NCBI GenBank assembly: GCA_964468125.1
Contig: CAYXVF010000065.1
Span: forward strand, 1 to 36,783
Direction: 5' to 3'
Source of the DNA: CAYXVF01 sp964468125
GTDB taxonomy: Bacteria; Myxococcota; XYA12-FULL-58-9; CAYXVF01
DNA length: 36,783 nt
Positions 18,194 through 26,236 of the stretch are shown here, piece after piece (the first letter of the stretch is position 1; each line of letters starts with the position of its first letter). Below the pieces are notes generated by a model. The model saw nothing but the letters and a program-made list of their open reading frames with translations. It ran no database searches and had not been told where the DNA came from. The translations under genes and the position numbers were made by a program.

Positions 18194-19296
18194 TCTTTGA
18201 GCTCGACCACGGCGTCGCCGAAGCGCGGGGGGGGGGCGTCGGGCTCGATGAAGAGCCAGCGCAACAGCCTCAGATAGAATCCAAAGAGCGGAATGCGCTC
18301 GGCGATGTCTGCGCGGAGTTGCTCGCGGCGAACCTTGAAGGAGCTGTGGCTCTCGCGGGTGAGGAGCTCGCGTTCGTGCAGGTAGTTGCCGAGCGGTTGG
18401 ATCTGGATCTCGAAGGTCTTCTCCCGCCAGCGCACCACCGACTTCATCGCCGACCAACCGCTGCGCTTTCGGTGCTCGCGGCCGAGGTAGTCCTTCACCT
18501 CCACGAAATCGAAGCGCCGGGCCTGCTCCGTCGATTCGATCTGCAGCGCACCGAGATTTTCGGATGGCCATTCAGTGGTTGCGAGTGCCTTTTGAAGCTT
18601 GTAGACCGCGTCTTTGTCTCCGACGACTATCTTCACTCCGAAGACGTCCTTCACGAAGCGGCTCAAATGGCGCAGGCTCTTGTCGCGCAGGACGATCGCG
18701 TCGAGGTTGAAGATTTCATCGACGACCTTGTTCCAGATCTCCTCTTCCGCCTTCACCCGGCTCAGAATCTTGTAGATCGCAAAGCGGTTGGGCTCGGTCG
18801 CTTGGTATTCGACCACGTTCGAGACGAGGCTCGCCCGGCGAAGCTCCTCGTCGCGCACGAACCGGAGCGGCTCGAGCTGGGAGTTGCCAAAGTTGATGTC
18901 CGAGATGTCGTAGAGGTGGCTGCGGTCGATGTCGGTGGCGAGAACGAAGCGCTCCCCCGTACCGTCGACTTCTCCGATCACGACGCTCTGAAGCTGGTAG
19001 TCCTCGAGGAGTGTGTCTGCGAGCAGGTCGCAGAGCTCATGCAGGCCACGCTCGCCCCGGCGAAGCATCTCGTCGAAGGCCGCACGTGCGGCCTCGACGT
19101 GGCGACGGGAGAAGGTGAACTCGAGGCGCTTTCGGGGGTCTTCTTCGTGCTGGACGCGGAGGCGCTGCAGCAGGACCACGAGCTCATTCAGCACCGGATC
19201 CTGGGACACCATGCCAAGGGGGGATTGCGCGTGCTGCAGGGACTCGAGGATCTCCTCCCGCTCCTCCTGCTCGCGCTCCTCGACAAATCGCCTCAC
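18190..19296 (-). CDS. protein with divergent RelA/SpoT-type synthetase domain
   Basis: A 368-residue protein. Residues 1-165 are not recognisable. Residues about 170-325 carry the spaced signature of (p)ppGpp synthetases: R180-x-K182 with K190 eight residues on ('SRVKAEEEIWNK'), D217-x-x-G220 in 'KDVFGVKIVV', K268-D-Y, 'SGWSAMKSVV' (281-288) in the place of 'NGYxSxHxxV', and E296-I-Q298. So the ATP-binding basics, the Mg-binding Asp and the catalytic Glu are kept, while the guanine-stacking Tyr is Trp281 and the following His is Lys285. No HD hydrolase, TGS or ACT domain is present. The start is uncertain: GTG 19296 is used; a TTG at 19326 overlaps the LysR stop. It lies 26 bases after the LysR gene on the same strand. 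It could be an inactive or altered-specificity relative. Confidence 0.62.
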   Translation of the reverse strand: MRRFVEEREQEEREEILESLQHAQSPLGMVSQDPVLNELVVLLQRLRVQHEEDPRKRLEFTFSRRHVEAARAAFDEMLRRGERGLHELCDLLADTLLEDYQLQSVVIGEVDGTGERFVLATDIDRSHLYDISDINFGNSQLEPLRFVRDEELRRASLVSNVVEYQATEPNRFAIYKILSRVKAEEEIWNKVVDEIFNLDAIVLRDKSLRHLSRFVKDVFGVKIVVGDKDAVYKLQKALATTEWPSENLGALQIESTEQARRFDFVEVKDYLGREHRKRSGWSAMKSVVRWREKTFEIQIQPLGNYLHERELLTRESHSSFKVRREQLRADIAERIPLFGFYLRLLRWLFIEPDAPPPRFGDAVVELKD

Positions 19297-19322
19297 GCGT
19301 CGACTATAGCATGGCTCCCCTG

Positions 19323-20207
19323 TCAAGCGCCGCGCGGCCAGGGGTCCAAGGCGGCCAAGCTCGCCGAAAGACGATCGAGAAACGCGCGCACGGCGGGATG
19401 TGAGTAGCGCGCAGCCCGGTAGTGGGCCACGGCGAGGGATTCGCCCGCGGGCTCACGCCCGAGCACGGGCAGCAGCTCGGAGCGCTCGTAGTCCTCTTGC
19501 CACATGAAGACCGGCAGGCGAGCGATCCCGATCCCCGACACCGCCGCCCGGCGGGCGACATCCCAGCGGTTGACGGCGAGCACCGGTTGAATCGCCACCC
19601 CTCCGTCGCGAAAGGTCCAGGTTTCCTCGGCCACGCTTCCGATGCAGCGAAAGCGTACGAGGTCCGCCGGCTCGTCCGGTCGCCCATGGCGAGCGATGAA
19701 GCGTGGCGACGCCACCGGGTAGAGGGCAAAACGGCCGAGGGCCCGGGAGCGCACCGTTGGATCCTCTCTCGGGTCCAACAGGACCGAGAGATCGAGGCCC
19801 TCGCGCGCGGGCTCGACCATGCGCTCGGTGACGATGACCTCCATCCGGAGCGCGGCGTAGCGGTCGAGCAGGTCGAGGGCCAAGGGGGCGACGACCCGAT
19901 CCGCGAGGACGGTCGGCGCGCTCAACCGCAGCGTGCCCGCGGGCTCGGTCTCCAGGGTCTGCACCGCCCGCTCCGCTTCGAGCGCCTCTGCCACGATCTG
20001 CTGGCAGTGGGCGTAATAGGCCGCCCCGGCGTCGGTCAGGGAGAAGCTGCGGGTCGTCCGCTCGAGAAGCCGGGTGCCCAAACGCTCTTCGAGGCGGCGC
20101 ACCCGCGTGCTGAGCGTCGATTTCGCGACCCCCATGGCCTTCGCCGCCGCGCTGAAGCCCCCCTCGCGCACCACGCGCTCGAAGATCAGGATGTCATTCA
20201 AATCCAT
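19323..20207 (-). CDS. LysR-family transcriptional regulator
   Basis: A 294-residue regulator. The N-terminal winged helix-turn-helix ('FERVVREGGFSAAAKAMGVAKSTLSTRVRRLE', about 9-40, split by the turn) binds DNA; a linker helix and a periplasmic-binding-like effector domain follow (about 90-290, 'GTLRLSAPTVLAD'). Proteins of this type act as tetramers and respond to a small ligand. ATG 20207 is chosen because it begins the canonical 'MDLNDILIFERVV'. The upstream neighbour on the same strand is a relic of an SDR gene, a common type of LysR partner, so its original target may be lost (inference). The RelA/SpoT-like gene follows closely and may be co-transcribed. Confidence 0.92.
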   Translation of the reverse strand: MDLNDILIFERVVREGGFSAAAKAMGVAKSTLSTRVRRLEERLGTRLLERTTRSFSLTDAGAAYYAHCQQIVAEALEAERAVQTLETEPAGTLRLSAPTVLADRVVAPLALDLLDRYAALRMEVIVTERMVEPAREGLDLSVLLDPREDPTVRSRALGRFALYPVASPRFIARHGRPDEPADLVRFRCIGSVAEETWTFRDGGVAIQPVLAVNRWDVARRAAVSGIGIARLPVFMWQEDYERSELLPVLGREPAGESLAVAHYRAARYSHPAVRAFLDRLSASLAALDPWPRGA

Positions 20208-20331
20208 GACACTTTGTTCAGCATCATGAACACTGAAAGGCAAGCCCGACGAATTGTTCGATTCGAGAGCGAACACGACACGTTTCCGTCACAGAGACGG
20301 CGTCCCCATGCCGCGCTGCGCACGTCCGACT

Positions 20332-20496
20332 TCAGCGGGCCTCGGTCTTCTTCGGCGTGGGGTACACGAGCAACTCGTGCACGTCGACCGTCGGCGGCGA
20401 CTGGACGGCGAAGAGGACCGTTCGGGCGATATCTTCCGGTCGGAGTCCGTCCGGCTTGGGGTCGTCGAAGAAGGGCGTGTCGACGAGCCGGCATGG
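20332..20496 (-). pseudogene. C-terminal relic of an SDR oxidoreductase gene
   Basis: About 52 codons ending at TGA 20332-20334 read 'RLVDTPFFDDPKPDG', 'LRPEDIARTVLFAV' and 'PPTVDVHELLVYPT', which match the last segment of short-chain dehydrogenases of the YdfG-like type (proline-rich loop, 'PEDIA..V.F', 'VDV.E.L..PT'). Upstream in the same frame the match ends at about 20496, and the adjacent start of the hydrolase gene at 20621 leaves no room for the nucleotide-binding and catalytic parts. The stretch 20208-20620 holds no other gene that I can see. Confidence 0.65.
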
Positions 20497-20620
20497 GCAG
20501 CGTTGCAGCGATGCGCTTTGGCGAGACCATGAGCGCTGGCATCCGAGGGAGGGCTCGAGCGAGCGCAGTTCGACGGCCACACGAGCCAAGCGCCTCCGCC
20601 ATCGTGTAAGAAGTGAGACG

Positions 20621-21910
20621 ATGGCGGGCCCGGGGGAAATCGACCGAAATCGGCGAGCGCTCGTGCCGGTCGCGGCCGGCGCGGCGACGCAAGCGAGCGA
20701 GCCCGCACCCGTTCCGACCGAGCGCGGGCACCTCGACGGCTCGGAGCGCGACAGGCGGGTCTCGCTCGATGCGCGCTCGCCGCTCGACGGCGCCTTTACA
20801 GGCCAGGCGACGGCTCCGGGCGCACGAAGACCTCCGTGGGCGGGTCCGGTCCTCGACGCCGAAGGACTCACGGAAGCCTCCGAGCGCGAAATCCTTCGGG
20901 CCCATGGAGGCCGCGTCACCCTCGGGGCCTATGGAGATTTCGACGCACGCCGGCCGCCCGTGGTTCTGGTGCACGGGATCAACGGAGCACCGGACACGCT
21001 GCGCGCGGTCGCCGAACGGCTGCGAGACGAGGGCAAGCAGGTCCTGATCGCCTTTTACGACGACCGAGGCACCGGTGTGCCGGAGAGCGGCGCGCAGCTC
21101 GCCCGGGCCCTCCAGGGGCTTCGGCGCCATTACCCGACGGAGCGCTCATTGGAGATCATCGGCCACTCGATGGGCGGCATCGTTGCACGCTCCGCTCTGA
21201 ACAGCCTCGCGCAGCCGAGCTGGAACGGTGAGGACTCGGAGTTCGCCGCGGATCCACGGGCCGGCTTCGGCCAGGTGCAGCTGCGCACGGTCGACACCTC
21301 CTGGGCGGGCTTTCAACACGAGCCCGACTTCGTGAGTTTTCTGCGGCCGGTCATTCGCTTCTTCATGAAGCTCTTCGGCTGGCGGGCGGCTTTTGACATG
21401 CGGGGGAACAGCGAAATGTATCACAACCTCTATCGACCGAGGCTCGAGGGGGTGGAGATCCACGATATTGCCGCGCGACAAGAAGAGCCGGACGCCGTGA
21501 CGTCCCTGCCTGACCTGTCAGAAGCCCAAGCCGCAACGATCGCACGCTTCGTACTGAGTGGCGAAGAGCCGAGCGACCCACGCACCCGCAACATGGCGCT
21601 CGGCCTCGCACAAGACCAGCGCTTCGAGGCGCTCCGAGCGGAGCTGCGTCGCCTCGAGCGAGAGGGTCACGCAGCGGGTCCCTCGCTCATCGAGGCCTAC
21701 GAGCGCATCATGCCCCGCATCGAAGGCAGTCACACGAGCATCTTGACGAGCCCGGAGCTGTTCGAGCAGCTCTCGCCGGAGCCGGGGGTGTCGGTCAAGT
21801 CGCGGGTCCAGCCCAAGGGCGGGGTCTCGGTCCAGTCGGTACCATCGCCGCCACCCAACCACCACGACGGGGAGAATGAGCAGCAAGAAAACGCGCATGA
21901 GCGTCGATAG
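20621..21910 (+). CDS. alpha/beta hydrolase, lipase/PGAP1-like
   Basis: A 429-residue alpha/beta hydrolase. The oxyanion 'VLVHGINGAP' is at about 115-124, the nucleophile elbow G181-H-S183-M-G-G at 181-186, and a likely catalytic His371 in 'EGSHTSIL'; the acid is probably Asp283 or Asp291. The 'VVLVHGINGAPDTLR' and 'IIGHSMGGIVAR' segments resemble lipases and GPI-inositol-deacylase (PGAP1)-like esterases. The first 75 residues are disordered and Arg/Pro/Ala-rich with no signal peptide, and the C-terminal 40 are low-complexity ('PPPNHHDGENEQQEN'). A cytoplasmic esterase or one exported by an unusual route are both possible. The start ATG 20621 has only a weak GTGAG upstream. Confidence 0.78.
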   Translation: MAGPGEIDRNRRALVPVAAGAATQASEPAPVPTERGHLDGSERDRRVSLDARSPLDGAFTGQATAPGARRPPWAGPVLDAEGLTEASEREILRAHGGRVTLGAYGDFDARRPPVVLVHGINGAPDTLRAVAERLRDEGKQVLIAFYDDRGTGVPESGAQLARALQGLRRHYPTERSLEIIGHSMGGIVARSALNSLAQPSWNGEDSEFAADPRAGFGQVQLRTVDTSWAGFQHEPDFVSFLRPVIRFFMKLFGWRAAFDMRGNSEMYHNLYRPRLEGVEIHDIAARQEEPDAVTSLPDLSEAQAATIARFVLSGEEPSDPRTRNMALGLAQDQRFEALRAELRRLEREGHAAGPSLIEAYERIMPRIEGSHTSILTSPELFEQLSPEPGVSVKSRVQPKGGVSVQSVPSPPPNHHDGENEQQENAHERR

Positions 21911-21961
21911 GCGATTCAGCTCGTTCCGTCACCTGCGCAATGACCGCCCGTGTCGTGAGGG

Positions 21962-23143
21962 TCAGTAGAGAAGCGCTTCCGCGCGCCCATCATGAAAGCA
22001 CTCGAGACCGAAGTCGCACAGGGCCATGACTTCATCGAGGCACTTTTCTTCGTCGATGGCCAGTCGAATCTCGGGGCTGCCGGTGAGCAAATCGATCGCG
22101 GGCACATCGTCCCGAAACTCATAGGCCTCGGTGCGCCAGGCAAACTGACCGGGGTACAACGCTTTAAAAGCGATGAGGACCGCGATGCCCGTGCGGTAGG
22201 GGCGAAAGGCTCGACGGTCGGTGACGTGGAGCTGGACCCCGCGGCACAGCTCGCCGCGGTATTTGTCGAAGGTCGGCGTGAAAGCGCAGGGTCGAGCGGT
22301 GAGGCCCGGCAACTCCATCGCTTCGAGCGCACGCGCGAGCGCTGTTCCATCGACGTAGGGCGCCCCGAGCAGCTCGAAAGGCCGCGTCGTCCCGCGCCCC
22401 TCCGAGACGGTCGTCCCTTCGAGCAGGCAGAGGCCTGGGTAGACGAGGGCGGTGTCGAGAGTCGGCATGTTGGGCGAAGGCATTACCCAGGGCAGATCGA
22501 TTTCGTCGAAGTAGCGATCTCGGCTCCAGCCCTCGCAGGGGATCACCTCGAGGTCGCAGTCGATGTCGAAACGATCACGGTAGAGACGGGCGAGCTCGCC
22601 GACGGTCATACCATGACGCTGAGGGACCGAGTACAAACCGACGAAGCTCTCGAGCCCGTGCTCGATGCCGCTGCCTTCCACCTCGACTCCGCCGAGGGGG
22701 TTCGGACGGTCCAGGACGAGCAGCCGCACATCGTGTCCCTCAGTGGCCTTCATGGCCAGAGCCATGGTCGCGGCATAGGTGTAGTAGCGGGTGCCGATGT
22801 CCTGAATGTCGAAAACCAGTGTATCGAGCTGCGCGAGGTGCTCGGGCTGCGGGGACAGGGACGCGAAGCTATCGCCGTAGAGGCTCACCACGGGAAGGCC
22901 GGTGGCGTCATCGCGGGCATCACCCACGCCTTCCATGTACTGCGCGTCGCTGCGGATCCCATGCTCAGGGCCGAAGAGGAGCCTCAGATCGATGTCCGGA
23001 TGGGAGGCGAACCGATCGGCCGCGTGGAACAGCGTGCGGTCGACGGTGGTCGGGTTGGCGATGAGCCCCACGCGACCTTTCAGGGGCGCGGGGTCCGCGA
23101 GAACACGATCGAGTCCGGTGCGCATGGCGAAAAATGGGGACAC
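21962..23143 (-). CDS. namZ: NamZ-like exo-beta-N-acetylmuramidase (DUF1343)
   Basis: A 393-residue protein matching DUF1343 over its whole length: 'GRVGLIANPT' near 23-32, 'FGPEHGIR' near 57-64, 'FDIQDIGTRYYTY', 'LDRPNPLGG', 'SVPQRHGMTVGELA', 'PSPNMPTLDTALVYPG' and 'EGRGTTRPFELLGAP'. Characterised members (NamZ, glycoside hydrolase family 171) release N-acetylmuramic acid from the non-reducing ends of peptidoglycan fragments, feeding cell-wall recycling. Many homologues are secreted, but no signal peptide is visible here, so the protein may act on imported fragments (inference). ATG 23143 is used; an in-frame ATG 18 bases later has no ribosome binding site. No murQ or other recycling gene is adjacent. 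Confidence 0.85.
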   Translation of the reverse strand: MSPFFAMRTGLDRVLADPAPLKGRVGLIANPTTVDRTLFHAADRFASHPDIDLRLLFGPEHGIRSDAQYMEGVGDARDDATGLPVVSLYGDSFASLSPQPEHLAQLDTLVFDIQDIGTRYYTYAATMALAMKATEGHDVRLLVLDRPNPLGGVEVEGSGIEHGLESFVGLYSVPQRHGMTVGELARLYRDRFDIDCDLEVIPCEGWSRDRYFDEIDLPWVMPSPNMPTLDTALVYPGLCLLEGTTVSEGRGTTRPFELLGAPYVDGTALARALEAMELPGLTARPCAFTPTFDKYRGELCRGVQLHVTDRRAFRPYRTGIAVLIAFKALYPGQFAWRTEAYEFRDDVPAIDLLTGSPEIRLAIDEEKCLDEVMALCDFGLECFHDGRAEALLY

Positions 23144-23473
23144 ATCCCCGGCGCGATCAAGGGCGCCGCGTGGCTTTGGCGCAAAATCGCCGCGCGCGCT
23201 TCGAGGTGTGCACCCCGCCCTGGACCGCCCCCGATCCAGGACGGGGCCAAATCTTCACCGGCCCGCTCGACGAAACGACCGCGCCCGGGCCCATCCCGAG
23301 AACGGCCGTCACCAGCCAAGTCACACGACAAACGCGCCGACGCTGCGCAGGAGTGCGCGAAGCGTGCCAACCACGAACCGGCGTGCGCGGCCTTTGTTGC
23401 GCCCTTTGATTCTCCGTTTGTCGCCGACCGTTGGCAGCGCGCTGCTGTCTGCAGCCATCACCCGGGCGGTGGC
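23144..23473. other. 330-base stretch with no supported gene
   Basis: Open frames on both strands here have compositions unlike proteins and match nothing I recognise. The stretch is GC-rich and lies between the downstream end of the receiver-PilZ gene and the start of namZ, both on the minus strand. It may hold the namZ promoter, but I could not pick out a convincing one. Confidence 0.5.
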
Positions 23474-24211
23474 TCAGTCTCCCGGTGCCAACCGTCGTGT
23501 GGGAGTACGGGTGCGATCGCTGGGAGGTGCGGGATGCTCGAGACTGTGCTCGACTCGCGCCTTGAGGGTGTTTTCGAGCTCCGCGTCCACCCAAATGAAG
23601 CGCAGGCCGACCATGCCCGCTCCGTGGTGCCGAACGACCCAGGCCGGAACCCGGAGCTCTGGCGACGTGAGCTCGAGGAGCACGGAGCTCTGCAGCGGGG
23701 GCGCACGTTTGAGGCGGGCGAGAGCGCCGCTCGCCGAAAGATTCAACAGATCGCCGGGCGTTGTGTGCCCGCCCTGAACGACGGAGCACGCTTCGAGCAC
23801 GTCCGCCCGTTGGTAGCGGCGACGCTCTTCCACCATCGCGTCGTAGATGACGCGCAGACCGCGGAACAGCGCGCGCGCTCCCAAAGGACGGCTCAAAAAC
23901 AGGTCCGCCCCAGCTCGACAGGCTCGCGCGACGGCGAGGGTGGACGGGTCTCCGGTCATGATCACCACCGGGACCTTGGCGTTGCTGCGCGAGGCGCGGA
24001 TCTCTCGGACGAGCCCCTCGCCGTCGATCCGCCGGTCGTCCCAGTCCACCAGCACCCCGTCGAGCTTCTTGCCTCGCACCAGCGAAAGCAGCCCCGCCCG
24101 CGTGTTCCGGTAGGTTGGACGGATCTCCAGGGACTCGAGCGCTGGCTCGATCAAATAGTGCTCGGCCGCGTCGAAACTCGCGACGAGCATCTCGAGGGGC
24201 AGGTGCGTCAT
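23474..24211 (-). CDS. atypical response-regulator receiver plus PilZ protein
   Basis: A 245-residue two-domain protein. Residues 6-125 form a receiver-like domain: the strand 'DGVLVDWDD' with Asp56 as possible phosphoacceptor, Thr86 in 'VVIMTGD', but Arg108 in 'SRPL' where active receivers have Lys, and no acidic pair in the first strand ('LVASFDAAEH'). Residues about 129-225 form a PilZ domain with R-R-R-Y-Q-R (130-135) and N157-L-S-A-S-G162, close to the RxxxR and (D/N)xSxxG motifs that bind cyclic di-GMP. It may therefore sense c-di-GMP without normal phosphorylation (inference). ATG 24211 is the likeliest start; the ribosome binding site is weak. No kinase gene is adjacent. Confidence 0.8.
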   Translation of the reverse strand: MTHLPLEMLVASFDAAEHYLIEPALESLEIRPTYRNTRAGLLSLVRGKKLDGVLVDWDDRRIDGEGLVREIRASRSNAKVPVVIMTGDPSTLAVARACRAGADLFLSRPLGARALFRGLRVIYDAMVEERRRYQRADVLEACSVVQGGHTTPGDLLNLSASGALARLKRAPPLQSSVLLELTSPELRVPAWVVRHHGAGMVGLRFIWVDAELENTLKARVEHSLEHPAPPSDRTRTPTRRLAPGD

Positions 24212-24290
24212 AACGAAGCACCACACTCTACCCCCGCATCCATCGGTTGCGCCGGAAAAGGTTGTAAGGAACCACAAAGCACCGTTTCCG

Positions 24291-24309
24291 CGTGACTTTT
24301 AGGGTCACG
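24291..24309. repeat. inverted repeat in tig upstream region
   Basis: CGTGAC (24291-24296) and GTCACG (24304-24309) form a 6-bp inverted repeat with a seven-base spacer just upstream of the proposed tig -35 box. The position would suit an operator, but no regulator is known for it. Confidence 0.3.
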
Positions 24310-24316
24310 AAGGCGT

Positions 24317-24346
24317 TTGACCGCGCGGATCCAAAGTTGCTACACA
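24317..24346 (+). promoter_or_regulatory. candidate vegetative promoter of tig
   Basis: TTGACC (24317-24322) matches five of six -35 consensus bases and is followed after 18 bases by TACACA (24341-24346), a weak -10 box preceded by TGC. The predicted leader to the tig ATG is about 55 bases. Confidence 0.4.
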
Positions 24347-24407
24347 CCGCCTCCGGCTGCCGGGACGGGGCAACAGTTTGCCCCAGCAGCTACTTGGAAG
24401 GTCAAAG

Positions 24408-25718
24408 ATGGACGTCAATGTCGAAAAGACCGGCTCCTACGGTCGCAAGCTCTCCGTCACCCTCCCCGCCGACGAGGTCAACAAGGCGTTCGACCGGGCC
24501 TACAAGGCGATCGCAAAGAATGCGCGAATTCCGGGCTTTCGGCCGGGCAAGGCGCCCAAGAGCGTGATCGAGATGCACTACGGTCCCCAGCTGCGCTCGG
24601 AGGTCGAACAGTCGCTCGTCTCCTCGAGCCTGATCCGCGCCCTCGAAGAGAGCTCGGAGACACCGGTGGCCATGCCCACGGTCGACCCCGGCGCGCTCGA
24701 GCGTGGCAGCGAGTTCTCCTACACCGCGGAGTTCGAGGTTCCCCCCGAGGTGAAGGTCGAAAAGTACGAAGGACTGGCCATTGAGCGACTCGAGGTCAAC
24801 GTGCCGGACGAAGACGTGGCGAAAGAGCTCGAGCACATGCGCGAGCACGCCGCACAGCTCGTGCCGGTGATGGTCCGAGAAGAGACCCAAAAGGGCGACA
24901 TCGTCACGATGGATTACGAGGGCTTCATCGACGACCAACCGTTCCCGGGCGGCAGCGGCGAGAACGCGATGATCGAGCTGGGCGGCGGTGACTATATCCC
25001 GGGATTCTCCGAGGGGATCGAAGGCGCCAAGGTCGGCGCGACGATCAGCTTTCCAGTCACCTTCCCGGAGGAGTATGGGGCGCAGGACCTCGCGGGCAAG
25101 ACCGCGACCTTCAAGGTCACCGTGAAGGAGATCAAAACGAAGGAGCTGCCCAACCTCGACGACGATTTCGCTAAGGACGTCGGCGAGGACAGCCTCGAAG
25201 CGCTCCAAAGCAAGATTCATGAGCGGCTCGAAACCCGCAAGAAACGCGAGGTCGAGGAAGAACAGCGGACTCTCGTGATGGAGTCGCTGGTGGAAGCGAA
25301 CGATTTCGAGGTACCGCCGACCATGGTCCGGCAACAGGCCGAGCGCATGGTCCGCAACGCCGCCGAGCGCATGCAGCAGATCATGGGGCCGCAATTCCAG
25401 CTCAACGGCGAGCAAGTGCAGGCGCTCCTCGCGGACAACGAAAAGGATGCGGAATTCCAAGTCCGCAGCGGACTGCTCCTGCTCGAAGTCTCGAAGCAAG
25501 CGAAGATCGAGGTCGGCGACGAAGAGGTGCAGGCCGAGATCGACCGGATCGCCGAAGAAGCCGGCGAGCAGGGTGAGCGGGCGAAGGCGTACTACGCAGA
25601 TCCGGAGCAACGCGACCGACTCCGCTTCCGCTTGATCGAGGACAAGACGGTGGAGCTCATTCTCGAGAAGAGCGTGCCCGCGCCGAAGTCCGAGAAAACG
25701 AGTGACAACGAGGACTAA
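24408..25718 (+). CDS. tig: trigger factor
   Basis: A 436-residue ribosome-associated chaperone and peptidyl-prolyl isomerase. The ribosome-docking signature G43-F-R-P-G-K-A-P50 is in the N-terminal domain; an FKBP-type domain covers about 163-244 ('GDIVTMDYEGFIDDQ', 'FSEGIEGAKVG'); the helical C-terminal substrate-cradle domain follows and ends in an acidic tail. Length and domain order are standard. GGAAGG at 24396-24401 precedes the ATG by six bases. In most bacteria tig lies directly before clpP and clpX; here a gap of Ns and a small regulator gene separate them, but the overall order tig-clpP-clpX-lon is the conserved one. Confidence 0.96.
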   Translation: MDVNVEKTGSYGRKLSVTLPADEVNKAFDRAYKAIAKNARIPGFRPGKAPKSVIEMHYGPQLRSEVEQSLVSSSLIRALEESSETPVAMPTVDPGALERGSEFSYTAEFEVPPEVKVEKYEGLAIERLEVNVPDEDVAKELEHMREHAAQLVPVMVREETQKGDIVTMDYEGFIDDQPFPGGSGENAMIELGGGDYIPGFSEGIEGAKVGATISFPVTFPEEYGAQDLAGKTATFKVTVKEIKTKELPNLDDDFAKDVGEDSLEALQSKIHERLETRKKREVEEEQRTLVMESLVEANDFEVPPTMVRQQAERMVRNAAERMQQIMGPQFQLNGEQVQALLADNEKDAEFQVRSGLLLLEVSKQAKIEVGDEEVQAEIDRIAEEAGEQGERAKAYYADPEQRDRLRFRLIEDKTVELILEKSVPAPKSEKTSDNED

Positions 25719-25720
25719 AG

Positions 25721-25820
25721 NNNNNNNNNNNNNNNNNNNNNNNNNNNNNNNNNNNNNNNNNNNNNNNNNNNNNNNNNNNNNNNNNNNNNNNNNNNNNNNN
25801 NNNNNNNNNNNNNNNNNNNN
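25721..25820. other. assembly gap (100 N)
   Basis: Exactly 100 unresolved bases begin two bases after the tig stop codon. A round 100 is the usual placeholder for a scaffold join of unknown size, so the true distance and any genes between tig and the next gene are unknown. Confidence 0.97.
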
Positions 25821-25929
25821 GGAAACGACCGTCAGTGTCGAACGATGCCAATAGGCGTCATCGGACACGAAATACTCTTGAAGTTCCGGTCCGTAGGTGG
25901 CACATCGTCTTTCATAAGGAGACACCACC

Positions 25930-26175
25930 ATGGCCGAACTCAGTCCATCCGCAGCTACACTCGTAGAGCTCATCTTCAAGAACCCGATGAGCATCTCGAA
26001 GATTCAAAAGAAGATGAAAGCTTCCGAGCCGAAGACCGTCTACCGCTGGCTTCACCAGCTTCACGAGCAGGGCTTCGACGTCGTGCGCCGCGGATTTGAG
26101 CGCTTCGACGACATCAGCTACTCGGTCGACAAGCTCGCGCCCGGCTATAAGCGTCCGCGCAAGAAGGCCGCCTGA
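25930..26175 (+). CDS. small winged helix-turn-helix protein
   Basis: An 81-residue protein. Residues about 8-62 have the pattern of a winged helix-turn-helix: 'TLVELIFKNPMSISKIQKKM' (helices 1-2), 'SEPKTVYRWLHQLHEQG' (recognition helix), then 'FDVVRRGFERFDDISYSV' as the wing. The C-terminus is basic (KRPRKKAA). It probably binds DNA, but it has no effector domain and I cannot name a family. AAGGAG at 25916-25921 lies eight bases before the ATG. A strong intrinsic terminator follows 60 bases after the stop, so it is transcribed separately from clpP. Its upstream context is lost in the gap. Confidence 0.78.
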   Translation: MAELSPSAATLVELIFKNPMSISKIQKKMKASEPKTVYRWLHQLHEQGFDVVRRGFERFDDISYSVDKLAPGYKRPRKKAA

Positions 26176-26236
26176 CCGACTCCCAGCACATCCAACGAAT
26201 AGAATCGGGGCGTCCGACAGAGTCGCCCCAAATGAG

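Noticed and set aside
19310..19326. TTGACA close to TATAGT before the RelA/SpoT-like gene, considered as a promoter
   Set aside because: The spacer is only 12 bases, too short for a vegetative promoter.
23134..23409. 91-codon plus-strand frame in the stretch upstream of namZ
   Set aside because: Thr/Arg/Pro-rich, no ribosome binding site and no recognisable similarity.
21992..24295. 767-codon plus-strand open frame opposite namZ and the receiver-PilZ gene
   Set aside because: Antisense to two recognisable genes and low-complexity in composition; long antisense frames are common at this GC content.
25898..25914. TGGCAC followed by a T-rich stretch, considered as a sigma54 promoter of the small HTH gene
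   Set aside because: The -12 GC is absent and the spacing is off by one, so the match is not better than chance.
24402..25994. Minus-strand open frame running through the N gap opposite tig
   Set aside because: It mirrors trigger factor and depends on unresolved bases.
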